Shown one piece after another: positions 30,079 to 43,230 of a stretch of 64,000 bases of DNA; position 1 is the first letter of the stretch; the number at the start of each line of letters is the position of its first letter. Position numbers and translations under genes: made by a program. The notes under the pieces were generated by a model, which worked only from the letters and a program-made list of their open reading frames with translations, searched no databases and had not been told where the DNA came from. Source of the DNA: Phaeotremella fagi. Taxonomy: Eukaryota; Basidiomycota; Tremellomycetes; Tremellales; Phaeotremellaceae. The stretch is from assembly GCA_001599715.1 (NCBI GenBank), contig BCHU01000005.1, positions 744,001-808,000 on the forward strand. The letters run 5' to 3'.

Positions 30079-32541
30079 ATGGAGGCTGCTCTTCAACGCA
30101 CAAGAAGGCGTTTGGAAGGTCGTGGTGAACAATCAGCTATCCCTATCAACTTCAGTAAACTCATTGCTGGTTATATCTCATCCATTGCACCGGGTTATAT
30201 CCCAGTCTTCGTGAGTGAGACTGGCGAGGAAGCTCAACAAGTCCAAAACGCTTGGGATGAGTTGTGGAATCTTTATGGTGATCAGATACATGATGAAGTC
30301 TTACGTTTACGAGATAATCCGTTGGTTTACGCTGATGACGAGATGGGGAAAGTGTTTGATAACATGGAAAAATATCATTCGAATTTATGGTTAAGTCATG
30401 TAAGCAATTTCGTTCCTTTATGTCCAATACACAGAAAAACTGACATTAATGAAGCATGTCAAACCTCTTATGTGGTATCCAATTCGATCACGTATCCCCC
30501 CAATGGATAATACGATATATCACATAAAAAAGAATCCACCTTTCACACCGTTCGATGACACCGATGCCAAAGTTTTGGCTATGGCTCAATGGTTCAAATC
30601 ATCTTATATGACTTGGGTTGATCCGATCAAATGTCCAATCTGTGCAGGTGGAACTCAATCCATCGGATTAGTTAAACCTGAACCGGAGGAGACAGCTGGT
30701 GAGGCTTCGAGAGTCGAACTTCATATCTGTCTTGATGGGGATTGTGGTGGGAAGAGAAGATTTCCTAGATATAATGATTTTAATCGTTTGATAGAGACTA
30801 GGGAAGGGCGTTGTGGTATGTATTGATTCATCTTGGTCAGCTTTCAGATTTTGGAGACTCATAGAGTCTAGGCGAATGGGCGAATCTGTTTTATATCTTT
30901 TTGAAATCTGCTGGAATTGAAGCTCGATATGTTTGGAATAGGTGGGTTCTGTCTTGAGACATCAAACTGATTGATAGTGAAGATCACGTTTGGAACGAAT
31001 ATTGGTCTCCTAGCTTAGGTCACTGGGTACACGTTGATTCTTGGTTAGTTATCCTTTGAAAGCAGAATCCAAATCTGACGTTTGATGTAGCGAGGCTGCT
31101 GTCAATAAACCGTTACTCTATGACAGAGGTTGGGGAAAGAAACAGGCGTTCTGCTTGTAAGTGTAAACGTGTACACGTTTCAAAGACCATCCTACTGAAT
31201 CCCCATTCAGAGCGTTTGGTAGCGCTGGAGCTGAAGACGTTACGAGGGCTTATGTTTCCGATTGGAATGGTGCATGTCAAGGAAGACGAAGAGCTCGCGG
31301 ATGGGACGAAAAGAAACTACAACGCGTAAGTCAGTGTGATACAGCTCAAGTGGTTCAGGTATTGACGCGTGGGGTCACAGAGATTGGTGGAATATACGAT
31401 CTGCAAACGCTTGGGTATGATACACGAACATCAATGGAGATACAATCAGATGGATGAATCTCAGCGTAAATGGATAATGGATGAGAAGAGACGAATGGAA
31501 GAAGCTGAAACTGCTGAGTTGAGTGGGAGGACTTCTGGTACTGCAGATTGGAGAGCGCAAAGGCAAGAATTAGGACTTGGATCGGTCTCGAAGCCGTCAT
31601 ACAAAAGTGGGCTCAATTTAATTTTGGCAGAAGATAAATACTAATCTATCCATTTCATCAGCAACAAAAAGCCTCCCCACCGAACTCCAAGACTTGGAAC
31701 TCATGGGGGACGCAGATCTGGTAGATACTGGGATTTCATTGACCACGGGATCTTCGCAAACATCAGCTGTCTTCGCACCTCACTCGTTGGCTCAGAACAG
31801 TAATTTCAAAGTCGAATTCACCTTTCGATTGAATGCTCCACCAGGTGCTGGGGAGGCTGATGGCATAGCCGTTGTTTTTACCAATGTCAAGGAGCTAGGT
31901 CTAGGGGGTTATGGATTAGGATATTCTGGTCTGGGGGGTGTTGGCGATTTTGCGGTCGAAGGTGGGTTTCGTGTGTGAGCTATCTTACTGATTTGATACC
32001 AGTGGATACCTATAGAACACAAGATCACGCGAACGATCCACCAACACCTCATATCTCCGTTCATTCACCCCCAAACGCTCATCATGACTATTCAATCACA
32101 TGCACACCAGCCGGAAGTATACCATACCTGTCGGATGGGAAATCTTACGTGCTCGAACTTTTGTACGAAGGTTCAACGAGACGATTAAGGGGTTTCTTGG
32201 GTTTCGAAACGGAGAATCAAGAGAAAGTTGAGATTTTGATTGGTGATTGTGTCATACCTGCTGGTGAAGGGGTTGAACCATGGTTCGTTGGACTGACAGG
32301 TAGTTGTGGTGGTTTATGGCAACAGGTAAGTGATGGAGTTTCATATTTGAATTCAGGCTCATTTTCGACACAGCAAGAGATACTTGAATGGAGTATCGAG
32401 GAAATTGAGTTCACGGAGGACCTACAACCTGGTTCACCAAATGAGCCGTCTTCGATACCGTTGTTGAATCCCTCGGATTTACGTGAGAACGCCAACGTTC
32501 CTTTTCGGTTTGTGTCGCATCCTTTTAGACCTTTCAGATAG
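30079..32541 (+). CDS. PNG1: Peptide:N-glycanase with C-terminal legume-type lectin domain
   Basis: Cytosolic deglycosylating amidase that removes N-glycans from misfolded glycoproteins during ER-associated degradation. Transglutaminase-like core: zinc CxxC pairs CPICAGG and HICLDGDCGG, then [26 protein letters not shown] (catalytic Cys), RYVWNSEDHVWNEYW (His), [25 protein letters not shown] (Asp). The classical C-terminus follows (AELSGRTSGTADWRAQRQELGLG). Instead of ending at the TAA at 31642, a candidate intron (GTGGGC donor, TACTAAT branch site, CATCAG acceptor at about 31662) joins in frame to a roughly 260-residue lectin fold: LVDTGISLTTGSSQTSAVF, GEADGIAVVF, FAVEVDTY with a metal-binding E-x-D, PHISVHS, WFVGLTGS, EILEWSIEEI. 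The donor is weak, so fusion is inferred; no separate promoter or start fits between the parts. Otherwise PNG1 would end at 31644. Confidence 0.85.
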
Positions 32542-32698
32542 ATTTTCTGGAAAGGTTTTTATATGATTCAGTGTAATGTACTGTGTTCACATGTTGTTGT
32601 ACTGAAATGTGTATATATCCTGCATTGTTGACTACTATGCAAAGACCTATGAAATCTTGTACTTCTCTCTTACGTCTCCATGTCCCCACGGTCCACCT

Positions 32699-33667
32699 CT
32701 ACCTTCTGTGGAAAGGAATTCTGAATCCACTCAACAGAGCCCTAGCCTGTTCCTGCGCTTCTCTCCCTTTAACGTTCGTCTTGAAATGCATATGGAAACC
32801 ATGTAATTTAGGATAAGCGTCCAAATTAGCTTCGATCTGAGGGAATAAACCCATGGCGATAGGAGGTAAACCGAAAGAAACCACACCAGCCACAGCCGAA
32901 GGTGAAGTTTTCGAAGCTGAAGCAGGTGGTAAAGTGACACCAGGGAATTCTCTTAATCGAGGTAAAACAAAGTCTACGAGAGATTGAATGAAATCGTACA
33001 TTGCCTCCCCCTTCAATTCAACCACTACAGCCACAGGCATCCCCGCCCGTAACTTCCAAGCTGCAGCACCGTTTTTAGATGAGATGATTTGAACACCTTT
33101 AGAACCTTTTCTACCTCCTCCGTTTAATGTTTCACCGGAAATGGATTTGAAAGCCATGATGGCAGTCAAGAGATTTTGTTTGGATCCGATGGCTTCTTTA
33201 ACCATTGTGTGGAGTGTTATGGATTCTAGTTGAGGGATGGTAGAGGCCGTTAGGGGTTTGGCTGTGGGTGCGATAGGTCGATTACCCCTTGGCGAAGGGG
33301 TTGGTCGATTTAGTTCGTAGGGTGATTGATTTGGTGTGGGGGATAGGGTTTCCGGGGATGAATGTGGTTCTGAAGAGGTGGAGGTGAGACGATGATTGTA
33401 ACTCATGTACAGGAGATCTGAGGACAGCGTCGTATCGTAATGTTCATGATATCTTGAAAGATGGGTTGGACCAAGATGGATTTCAGGTATTGACCATTCT
33501 TCCTCCAGAGGTTTTGTGGAGCTTGACGCTGACGTTGACGCTGATCTGATTATGTTTTTGGGAGTCGGGATTCGTTTGAGTACGTTTGTTCGAGTGAACA
33601 CTGATCTTATAGATGAGGATGCCATGATGAGTTGTTGGTTGTTGGATGATAGAGTTGGTTTCAACAT
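32699..33667 (-). CDS. MRPL7: Mitochondrial ribosomal protein uL5m (Mrpl7)
   Basis: Large-subunit mitoribosomal protein of the bacterial L5 family. Intronless, 322 residues from the first ATG ([14 protein letters not shown]); a second ATG ([12 protein letters not shown]) 14 codons in is equally good. The N-terminus is rich in Ser, Thr and Arg with few acidic residues, consistent with a mitochondrial presequence. L5 signatures: [101 protein letters not shown] and the terminal [12 protein letters not shown]. The central Ser/Pro-rich insert is a fungal extension. Divergent from TRAPPC8. Confidence 0.93.
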   Translation of the reverse strand: MLKPTLSSNNQQLIMASSSIRSVFTRTNVLKRIPTPKNIIRSASTSASSSTKPLEEEWSIPEIHLGPTHLSRYHEHYDTTLSSDLLYMSYNHRLTSTSSEPHSSPETLSPTPNQSPYELNRPTPSPRGNRPIAPTAKPLTASTIPQLESITLHTMVKEAIGSKQNLLTAIMAFKSISGETLNGGGRKGSKGVQIISSKNGAAAWKLRAGMPVAVVVELKGEAMYDFIQSLVDFVLPRLREFPGVTLPPASASKTSPSAVAGVVSFGLPPIAMGLFPQIEANLDAYPKLHGFHMHFKTNVKGREAQEQARALLSGFRIPFHRR

Positions 33668-33892
33668 TTTTCTTTCGAATTTCAGTTAAATTATATATGG
33701 GTGGAACAAATAAATACCCAAATGTTACGCTACGCGAGGTGTAAAGTCAGTACGAATGCTTGAACCGTAAATCAGACATAACATAACATCAACAGTCGCA
33801 GAACAAAGACAGGTTGTCATATTGAGATAGTATCCACAAGGAAGGGAGAGGGGAGGATCTGTTGTCCCTCCACTTAGAATCTATCTTCAATA
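33668..33892. promoter_or_regulatory. Divergent promoter, uL5m / TRAPPC8
   Basis: 225 bases shared between two divergent starts. No TATA box; otherwise featureless by eye. Confidence 0.45.
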
Positions 33893-36800
33893 ATGCCTTC
33901 TCCTCCGCTTTCAATCGTTCAATCTCTCTCACCTCGAATCGCTGTTCTGACTTCAGACGATGTAGTCTCTTCATGTGAAGCTAACGGGTGTAGAGGGTTG
34001 GAAGAATTACTTAGACCTTGGGAAGGGGGGACTGAGCGTGGTAAGTTTAGCTGTTTATTCAACGGGAGCCTGCCGCTAATCGTCCACCTAGTATCCATCT
34101 TGTCGTCCACTATGACTCCAACCATTCATCCATCCTTCCCACTTCGTTTCGTCAGTTATGATAGTATATTTGGGAATAGTACTTCACCAAATCCAGAGAT
34201 GGTCATCGACACCATAGGGAGTTTTGTAGGAGCCAAAAAACCCGGTTAGTTCAAGTTTACATTTTGGAACAAGCGTTAACTAACATTGGTACAGATGACG
34301 AAGCTCATTACCCAGTCACTCGTTCTTTGTTACTATCTTCAAGACCTTTAGCATCCCATGAAACTTTTAACCATGCTGCTGGAGTCCTTTTCGCTGTTTC
34401 AACATCGACTCCGGATCCGGTGGGGACGTTGACCAAGATGTATCAACAAAACGTTACGGCCACTTCACCTTGGATGGATGGGGTCAACGTTTTGAGGTTT
34501 TACGTGGTCATTCATGATGTCAGTAAAATGGGAGAGGATCTCGCTGTGTATGTCACTAGCTCTTTATCCGAAGCTAATTAGTACTATAGCGCTCATGAAC
34601 TTCTGGGAAATGTCAAAAAAGCTTATGGACCTCATTCGACTTTACTGATCATCAATTCTCGTGTTGAAAGAAATACACCGCCAGCTTCACCGGATGTCAC
34701 TACCCATGCAACTATCCCACTTCCCCGTCCAGTTGACGATGCCAACCCCTCAGCTTTATCTCAAGTTTACGCATCGGCTTTGTCCTCACTTACACTCTCT
34801 CCACTGGTGGCTGCATCAGCAGTTGATGGTCAAGCAATCTCCAATACTTCAAGTAGTCCTTCCAAACCAGTCAGAAGGAAACTTTATGCATCAAAGCTGA
34901 CGGCAGAGGATACACAGCGTCTAGCTGCTTTGGTCAGAGAACTTGTCGTTCAGTCTTTGGTTCCATGGATGGAAGCTAGAGTTCGGGAATGGAATGAAGT
35001 TTATCTATCCAATAGAAGGGGTATAACGGGTAGATTGTTTGGGGCAGGACGTAAATTCTTTGGTGCGAGTCGTCCAGCTAGTCCAGCTGTTCCTACAGGA
35101 TATAACGCTGTTAAAGGATTGTGAGTGAATCCATGAAAGTTCTTCACTGACCCTTAGTTATCCTGTGGCTGCAATTGAAACTCTATCACGTCGACTTGCT
35201 GATGTGGCTTTCATGTTGAGAGATTATAAATTCGCTGCTTCGGTTTATGACTCGTTACGAAGAGATTATGCTCAGGATCGAGCTTGGCGTTATGCGGCAG
35301 CCGCTACTGAGATGTACGGTTTATCACTTCTGCTTTCACATTCATACTTTCATCCAGCTTCACCACCTCAACCACCTCTAATAGGATTCACCAATCTCCA
35401 ACATACAGATATCTCATCTTGGCTGGAGCAAGCGGTCGTAGCTTATCAATCTAGATCTCCTGTTAATCAAATTCAACTGGACGCCATGAGAATAACGGTA
35501 CTGTATTATGAAGCTTGGAAAGCTATTGGTGAATATCGTGGTGTTGGTTTAGCGTTAGTTAAAGCTAGCGGTGAAGCGGATGAGGTTCCTAGTGCAGTCT
35601 TGATTGAGGAAGCTGCTGCTGCTGATATTAGAGGGAACAAGAAAAACAGAGGTAGAAGGAGAAGAGCTTTCCATCTTGTCATGGCCGCTCGTAGATATGA
35701 GACTGCAGGATTGGTAGGTTCATTTTACCATCGAATGATGATTTTGAATCATTCTGATTAGTTTGGATAGAAACCATATTCAAGAAGGTGTTTGGAGAGA
35801 GCGTCGCAGATTTATCGAGATGCTCCTTGGACTGCTGCTCAGGATAACATTGAATATTCACTTGGTCGACAGGCTTACACACTTGGTGAAAGCGAGGTGG
35901 CTGTTCAGCATTTCTTGCGATTGCTACGGAAAGAGAGTATCGATTCTCAAGATGGGGTACTGGAGGATTTGGCATTGGCATATGAGGTAGGTCAGCTGAC
36001 AATCGTTTGACAATCAGCTAACTTATGGTATTCAGCAATTGGCGTCACATCCCGAGACACTCGCTTCAGTACAGTTGGAACTTCCTTCACCGATATTCGA
36101 CGTCAAGCAAACTTCCATCATCGCTTCGTCCAGTCAAGCATCTACCAGTGGGACGACTGAACAGTGGAACGAACTTGAATCTGTTTACTTGGATGGTTGG
36201 GATAAAAAGGGTAAAAAACCGATGAGATTGATACCTGAGAAACGATTGACCGCTTCTGTTGGCGGTGAGTTCTCTTTTCTTAGTGTTGTTGGTTCTGACT
36301 GCTTTGATTCGTAGAAACATTCCATCTGAACCTTGTTGCTGTCAATCCGTTGAGCACTCCATTGATTTTAGCGAATTTGACGGCACTCTCCGATCCATCT
36401 GATCAGGTTATTATTGAGACAATATCAGAAATCAACCTTGAACCATACGAAACTCGAGAGATACAACTTTCGATAACCGTCAATACCTCTTGTACGATAT
36501 CTATCACCTCAGTTCAATTCGTTTTCCACAAGATCTTCCCTTGTACCCAACCCTTACATAAACGTGGTAAACGATTACACGCAACGAAAGCTCAACGATT
36601 GAATCCTTCTTATGGCGTGGATAATTCTTTGGATATCGTCGTTGAAGCTTCCAGACCTTCTATTCGGATTTCAATGGATTTCCCAATTGAAATCTATGGA
36701 TCTGAGGAAATTGGTACGAATATCTCTATTTCTAACACTGGCAAAACTGGGATACGCGATGTCAGATTGGTGGTTAATGAAATTGGAATGCTCAGATTGG

Positions 36801-38275
36801 AAACAGCGAAAGACGTTATACAGTCTGATAGGATCTCATCGAATTCTTCTATTCTGTTGTATGAAAATACGATAGATCCTGGACAGAGCGTGACTATCCC
36901 GTTGGTTCTCACTGGTACCGTCACCGGATCGGTTGAACTCTTGGGTTTGATTCTTTTCTCAACTGATAATGATGTGCATACGACATATAAAATATCTCAT
37001 CAGTTGGAGATATCACCTTTGATCTCTGTTTCAACCTCTTCAAGACCTAGTTTAAAGAACTTGGGTGGCTATATCACAGATGTCGAGGTGGGTCTCATAC
37101 GACTGAAAAGTTTGATCAAGGTACTGACATATTGTAGATTTCGAATGTTTCGGCTGTTAATGTTGAGATTGATGGGGTGGAAGGGATCAGTTCATATTGG
37201 TCTTTGAGGGGTGTTGACGAGTGAGTTTGGAGGAAGTATATCAGCTGAACTTTAGACGGGCTACGATATTGCCGAATCAGGTTTACAGGTCATTCTTACC
37301 CGTTGAGCGATTACAAAATTCAGAACTAGATCTTAAGCAGTCAAAGGTAGTTGATAAACTTGGCAAATTACTCCGTGGCGAATCAGTGGATGATTCGATC
37401 CCATCAACCACTCTACCTTCATTACCATCGTCGTATCTCAACTCTCGTCGTCTAACTCGAATAGCCTACCTTTCAAATTCGTTCCCAACAATCCCCTTGG
37501 AAACCCTCCAACAAATATTCCCACTCTCCAATCCCTTAGATCTAGACCTCGCGATCAAATGGTCAATCCCATCGACGAATCGTTCAGGTAAAACATATTT
37601 ACATGGTATAAGATTATCACCCGAGTATTCACTTGTTGAGACTATCCGACAAGAGATTGAGGAGGTGATGACGAAATCTGGTGGGGCTACTAAGAGAACT
37701 ATGTATGAGGAGACTGGACGGTTGAGGAGAGTGCTTTTGGATAGTGTTCTCGAAGGGGTTTTGAGTGTTGAGAGTGATCCTGTGGTGGTTAACGTTGGAT
37801 TGGAGAATGGGGGTAGACTTGTTAACTGGGATTTCAAGGATGGGTGAGTAGACGATTGGAATTGGAATCGGAACAGTTGACTGATCAATTGGATTAGACC
37901 TTGCATTTTGAGAGTCAAGTTTACTTTATCGAATCAATCTCCATTACTACCCGTTCGTTGGATTCTTAGACTTCCTTCCAACGAGTGAGTGTATTCCCTA
38001 AATAAGATAGCTTTATATGAACAAAACAACGTAGTGTTAAATCCAAACACCCCTCGATACCAATTTATATAGGAACATCAATTCATTCAGGTACTATCCA
38101 ACCTAATCTTTCGGAAACTTTAGTGTGCGAGGTTTGGGTGGATGAACCTTGCTTGTTCAGTTTGGGCGGGTGGGGGTTACAGGTCGAAACTGGTGGTGTG
38201 GCAGAGGGGTGGATAGCTAGAATGAATTGGAGTAGGGAGGGATCGGGTGGTATGGTCCATGTTGTACAATCTTAG
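33893..38275 (+). CDS. TRS85: TRAPPIII-specific subunit TRAPPC8/Trs85
   Basis: Subunit that directs the TRAPP guanine-exchange complex for Ypt1/Rab1 to autophagosome formation sites and membrane traffic. Large gene with roughly a dozen short introns. Recognisable sequence: IVQSLSPRIAVLTSDDV near the start, FPLRFVSYDSIFG, the region VNVLRFYVVIHDVSKMGEDLA, FGAGRKFFGASRP, ETLSRRLADVAFMLRDYKFAASVYDSLRRDYAQDRAWRYAAAATEM, LDAMRITVLYYEAWKAIGEY, HLVMAARRYETAGL, and a C-terminal beta-rich half (NLEPYETREIQLSITV, DFPIEIYGSEEIGTNISISNTGKTGIRDVRLVV). The DYKFA...Y..L..D...D.AW.Y.A.A.EM block is diagnostic of TRAPPC8. Ends GGMVHVVQS. Exon edges are approximate; identity is solid. Confidence 0.9.
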
Positions 38276-39605
<1,330 letters not shown>

Positions 39606-40547
39606 TCAATCCTCAGGCTCAGGCTTGATAAAACGAGAACCTGAACTTGATCCTTCCGTCTTGATCTCTGAGTCTTCCATACCCTCCTCCTTTTTGACTC
39701 CTTGTTCACCGTCTTTCTCAAATCCAAACTCCTTATCTTCTGGAAAATATACTGCTTCTATGGACTCTGTAACTTCCATTCCCCAATCGTATCCTCGTCT
39801 ACTGATTGCCTCGCTTTTAACCTTCTCCTTGTTTTCCTCCTTAACCTCCTCACTAACCTTAAGATCGAATGACGACTTTGATTCTACAGACTCAAGTACA
39901 TCATCCTCCTTTTTGAACCTTTGTTCAAATTCTTCCTCGCTTTGAGACTCCTCTTCCATGTCGGATGAAATTCCCATTTTTGAAGTGGCGGACTCTAGCA
40001 ATTCCATCTCCTTCTGGAATGATCGTTCTCTTTCAAACTCCTCCTTAATTCTGGCTTCTGATCTCGGTTTTGGTTGCTTCTTTTTCATGATACGCCTTGG
40101 GTCGATCTCCAGATCGAATTGAAGTACACTACTCTCAGTGAACTCCTCGTCTTGGGTATATCTTTGTAGGTTGTACAGAATAACACTGAGGGTTAATCTA
40201 GTATCTCTCGTAGCCTTGGTGAAGTAACCACTGAACCTAGCACAATTCAAAGAATGGAATAGAATTGCTTTCTCTTTGATACCACTCTGGGTGTTCTTGA
40301 ATATCTCATCTGAACATTGATCGATGAAATTTCTCTTTTCGAATTTGTTGAATGTATAATTCTTGAAGACGTCGTTGGAGCCTAATGATCGGATCGTTCT
40401 GTCTGTGAACACTTTATTGAGAAAGGTTTTGATTACGTCGGTGGATAACTCCTTGGGTGTCGTCCATGGACATCTTGAACCTTCGATTGAGTCGCCGATT
40501 TTATCGCCAGTCGAACCGAATGATGTGATTTTGTAACTGATTGACAT
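39606..40547 (-). CDS. Orphan protein, tandem family 3 member 1
   Basis: Unrecognised 313-residue protein if it starts MSISYKITSFGSTG at 40547; the frame stays open to 40718, so a longer form is possible. Shared family domain in the first 190 residues: CPWTTPKELSTDVIKTFLNKVF, CSDEIFKNTQ, ILFHSLNCARFSGYFTKATRDTRLTLSVILYNL, VLQFDLEIDPRRI. The rest is a Glu/Lys/Ser-rich disordered tail (SDMEEESQSEEEFEQRF, EEVKEENKEKVKSE). No signal peptide or membrane segment. Members 2-4 follow on the same strand. Function unknown. Confidence 0.68.
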   Translation of the reverse strand: MSISYKITSFGSTGDKIGDSIEGSRCPWTTPKELSTDVIKTFLNKVFTDRTIRSLGSNDVFKNYTFNKFEKRNFIDQCSDEIFKNTQSGIKEKAILFHSLNCARFSGYFTKATRDTRLTLSVILYNLQRYTQDEEFTESSVLQFDLEIDPRRIMKKKQPKPRSEARIKEEFERERSFQKEMELLESATSKMGISSDMEEESQSEEEFEQRFKKEDDVLESVESKSSFDLKVSEEVKEENKEKVKSEAISRRGYDWGMEVTESIEAVYFPEDKEFGFEKDGEQGVKKEEGMEDSEIKTEGSSSGSRFIKPEPED

Positions 40548-41029
40548 TGCTGTATATTGTTTTGGTGGCTTGGTTGTAATTGTAGAGAAAGAGGGATACT
40601 GTATTTTATTAAATACTTCTACTTTACTAACGGCGGTCTTCTGTTTGGAAGTCTGTGAGTGGAGCAGATAAAGGATCAGAATGAAGTCATCCTTGAACGT
40701 GTGAAGTGGAGCAAACAAAGGTTGTGCTCATCGAACTTCTTGATCTCCTTTCATTTTTCGGTGTTTCTTGGTGAATGTGAAAATGCAGTGCTGTGCCCAT
40801 ATTGTATACGTGCTGTTGGGTGTTGGGGATATACAGGGAAAGGTTACGATCGTCCGGAGACAGAATGGATACAGAGCTGTGTTTGCAAGTGTACTTGTTC
40901 AAAATCTACATACAGCTCCAAAAACGAGTGATTGGAGTAAAGACCGATACATAACTGACTACAAATTCTACCTCCCGATCCAACCTCTTCCTTTCATTCC
41001 AGTAAAACAAATTCATACTCAGCATACAT
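40548..41029. other. Intergenic between family 3 members 1 and 2
   Basis: About 480 bases. The promoter of member 1 is expected here; plus-strand open frames at 40659-41127 overlap member 2 antisense and look like chance. Confidence 0.35.
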
Positions 41030-41680
41030 TTACTGCGGAGCATCCGTTTCATTCTCCTCCGGCAGAATGTAGGTGTACCTCTGTCCTGATGATTCCAATT
41101 CTGAACCATTGGACTCGTCTTCCGTAGTCGTCGAGATCGGGTCAGAGCCTACATTTTGATCATCGCCTTTAGGTTGCCTCTTCTTAACCTCCTCCCTATC
41201 GAATTTAAGATCAAAATCATAAATGTAACTTTGTCTGAATTTTTCAGCTCTTTTCCCACGTTCCAACAAACTCAGACGAACACTGAACGTAAGATACAAC
41301 TCGTTCGTGCCAGTAGTGAAGAACCCTTCTAATTTTGTTCGAGTTAAACGATGAAACTCGATGTTCTCAGTTGGGATTTTTGTATTAATCTCGCTGAAAA
41401 TCTCTTCCGAGCATGAAACTAGTTTATCTTTAAGGCCAACTGCGCGACCTGGTGTGAGGGAGGTGTAAGGGAGTTCTTCGTTCAGGGCTAAAATGACTTT
41501 ACGGTTCGTGGAGGCGATGAGAAAACTTGAGACCATGTCGCTGGATAATTGACTTTGTTCGGTCCATGGATATGTTTTGGTTTTTATCAATTTTCCCACG
41601 GCGATCCCTGTCTTTGTGTAGTGTAGGACTTGACATGGTTCTGGCTTTTCTGGTGAATGAATTGAGAAACAATTGAACAT
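41030..41680 (-). CDS. Orphan protein, tandem family 3 member 2
   Basis: Unrecognised protein of 216 residues from MFNCFSIHSPEKPEP at 41680; the frame is open to 41935 and could begin at MITLRDFLRHF. Aligns with member 1: YPWTEQSQLSSDMVSSFLIAST, LVSCSEEIFSEINT, IEFHRLTRTKLEGFFTTGTNELYLTFSVRLSLL, YIYDFDLKFDREEVKKRQPK. The acidic tail is short here (STTTEDESNGSELESS). The upstream open part is hydrophobic and has no counterpart in the other members, so I prefer the shorter start. Confidence 0.65.
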   Translation of the reverse strand: MFNCFSIHSPEKPEPCQVLHYTKTGIAVGKLIKTKTYPWTEQSQLSSDMVSSFLIASTNRKVILALNEELPYTSLTPGRAVGLKDKLVSCSEEIFSEINTKIPTENIEFHRLTRTKLEGFFTTGTNELYLTFSVRLSLLERGKRAEKFRQSYIYDFDLKFDREEVKKRQPKGDDQNVGSDPISTTTEDESNGSELESSGQRYTYILPEENETDAPQ

Positions 41681-42025
41681 TTTGATGTATTTGGATTCTG
41701 AGAGAATTCGCTGGAACTTAGCTAAAATTTCGAGGAATAAAGGTTTAAGAAGATGATTTAGGAAATTTTGATGAAAGGTTCCATCTTGAAAGCATGAAAG
41801 GAGTTTAAACGGGAGAAAAATAGACCTAGCAAGCTCAGCTCTAAAGGACAGAAAGAAACCCTGGTATCCTTTGGGTCGAAATAAATGCTGTTGTAAAGCC
41901 ACAAAGTGTCGAAGAAAGTCGCGTAGGGTTATCACTCAAGGTATAACAGACCATTGATTCTGCCTTGCATCTACTACAGGGTACATTGAGACTGTTTTCA
42001 ATAACCCCCACCCCGTCAAAAATAG
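41681..42025. other. Upstream of family 3 member 2
   Basis: Possible N-terminal extension of member 2 (open to 41935) or simply its promoter, plus the 3' flank of member 3. Not resolvable from sequence alone. Confidence 0.35.
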
Positions 42026-42892
42026 CTATTCCATGTCTACATCATCCTCTCTTCCCTGACGATAACGTAAAATATCATCCACAAGGTATTCTGTATCATC
42101 TTTATTTTCACAATCTTCATCACCATCCTCAACATCAGATCCATCAGGTTTTGAGATATAACCACTCTCCAACGCCTTTCCCCCTTCCCTTGCCTCCTCA
42201 CAGAAGTCCAGGAGTCCACTAATAACTGAGTCTGCATCTGTTTCATCGTAATCACCTTCATCACTACTCCAGTTGATAGAGGGACCGGGGACCGAAAGGA
42301 AATCAGCTTTGTTGAGGTCACCACCCCAAGAAGCCTCAGCTGGAACAGTACTGGGAGCTCTGGAGCTGGATGACAGGTCCCCAAGTTCGGTGATGGAAAT
42401 ACCAGGGTTTATCACCCTTCTCTTATCTAAATCTTCTTTATAGTTTTCACGGATCCTCTTGAGATCAAGAGATATACCAAAACTCTTCTTATACTGTTTC
42501 CCGGCTACCCCTGATTCCCCCGGAATGAGCTCAAACAAACTGATATCGAAAAACAATGTTTTGGTTGGTCGCGAAGAGTGTCGGATATGAGATCCACGGA
42601 AGTAGTGAAGACCAGAAACCGGTAAAGAAGGTAGAATACTTCTCGAGATACTTTCATAGATGAGTTTCAAATCCCTTGAAACACGTGTTGATGACGCTAC
42701 GACGGTTTTGTTGTATGGTTCTGGAAGTTTGTTGACTACTTTCCATTGTAAAGCTCTGCTGAAGACAGAGTCCAGTGCTGCAGTTACTGGTATGGTTGTT
42801 TCGTCGAATTCATAGGTTACACTTTGACTGGGATCACCGATTAGAGATTCTGGTTCGAATGAAGGGAGGATTTTGAATAACTTTTGGGACAT
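42026..42892 (-). CDS. Orphan protein, tandem family 3 member 3
   Basis: Unrecognised 288-residue intronless protein (MSQKLFKILPSFEPESLIGD). Closest to member 4: both begin MS...LPS.E...LIG, continue with T[YK]FD, TAxLDSVFSRALQWKVVNKLPEPYN, then SISRSILPSLPVSGLHYFRGSH, TLFFDISLFELI and KKSFGISLDLKRIRENYKE. The C-terminal third is acidic (DEGDYDETDADSV, DGSDVEDGDEDCENKDD) and ends in a YLVDDILRYRQG helix. The FDISLFEL-to-LDLKRI segment matches LTLSVILYNL...FDLEIDPRRI in member 1. No targeting signal. Function unknown. Confidence 0.72.
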   Translation of the reverse strand: MSQKLFKILPSFEPESLIGDPSQSVTYEFDETTIPVTAALDSVFSRALQWKVVNKLPEPYNKTVVASSTRVSRDLKLIYESISRSILPSLPVSGLHYFRGSHIRHSSRPTKTLFFDISLFELIPGESGVAGKQYKKSFGISLDLKRIRENYKEDLDKRRVINPGISITELGDLSSSSRAPSTVPAEASWGGDLNKADFLSVPGPSINWSSDEGDYDETDADSVISGLLDFCEEAREGGKALESGYISKPDGSDVEDGDEDCENKDDTEYLVDDILRYRQGREDDVDME

Positions 42893-43230
42893 GTGTTTTT
42901 AGTGTTGTAAAGATGGAATTTTGGTATCGAAAAAGATAGTTTCAATGGTTAAGCAATGTTTTAACTTATGGCCTATTTTTGTTAGCAACAGCGGACTTTG
43001 AAAAGATTCACCAATCAAAGGATCGAAAATCATCACAGAATTCCTCATGAAAAGAGAAGTTGCTTGTACAGTTGTACTGCACAGTGGCAACTTTAATGCT
43101 GTATCGTACATACAGTGTTGTAGTAGGTGTTGCATCGCCCCTATCAATGATGTATCTCCACTACAAAAGACCTAACCTTTCCAAATCGTAATCAATCGCC
43201 TACGCACTCCAACTCTACACCCTCCCCGTC
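42893..43230. other. Intergenic between family 3 members 3 and 4
   Basis: About 340 bases. Contains the words TGTACAGTTGTACTGCACAGTG and GTACATACAGTG (43055-43115), similar to motifs in other spacers. No gene supported. Confidence 0.4.

Noticed and set aside
32328..32376. 16 extra residues (VSDGVSYLN...) in the lectin domain
   Set aside because: GTAAGT to ACACAG makes a 48-nt in-frame intron; removing it joins WQQ to QEILEWS as expected for the fold. Retention cannot be fully excluded.
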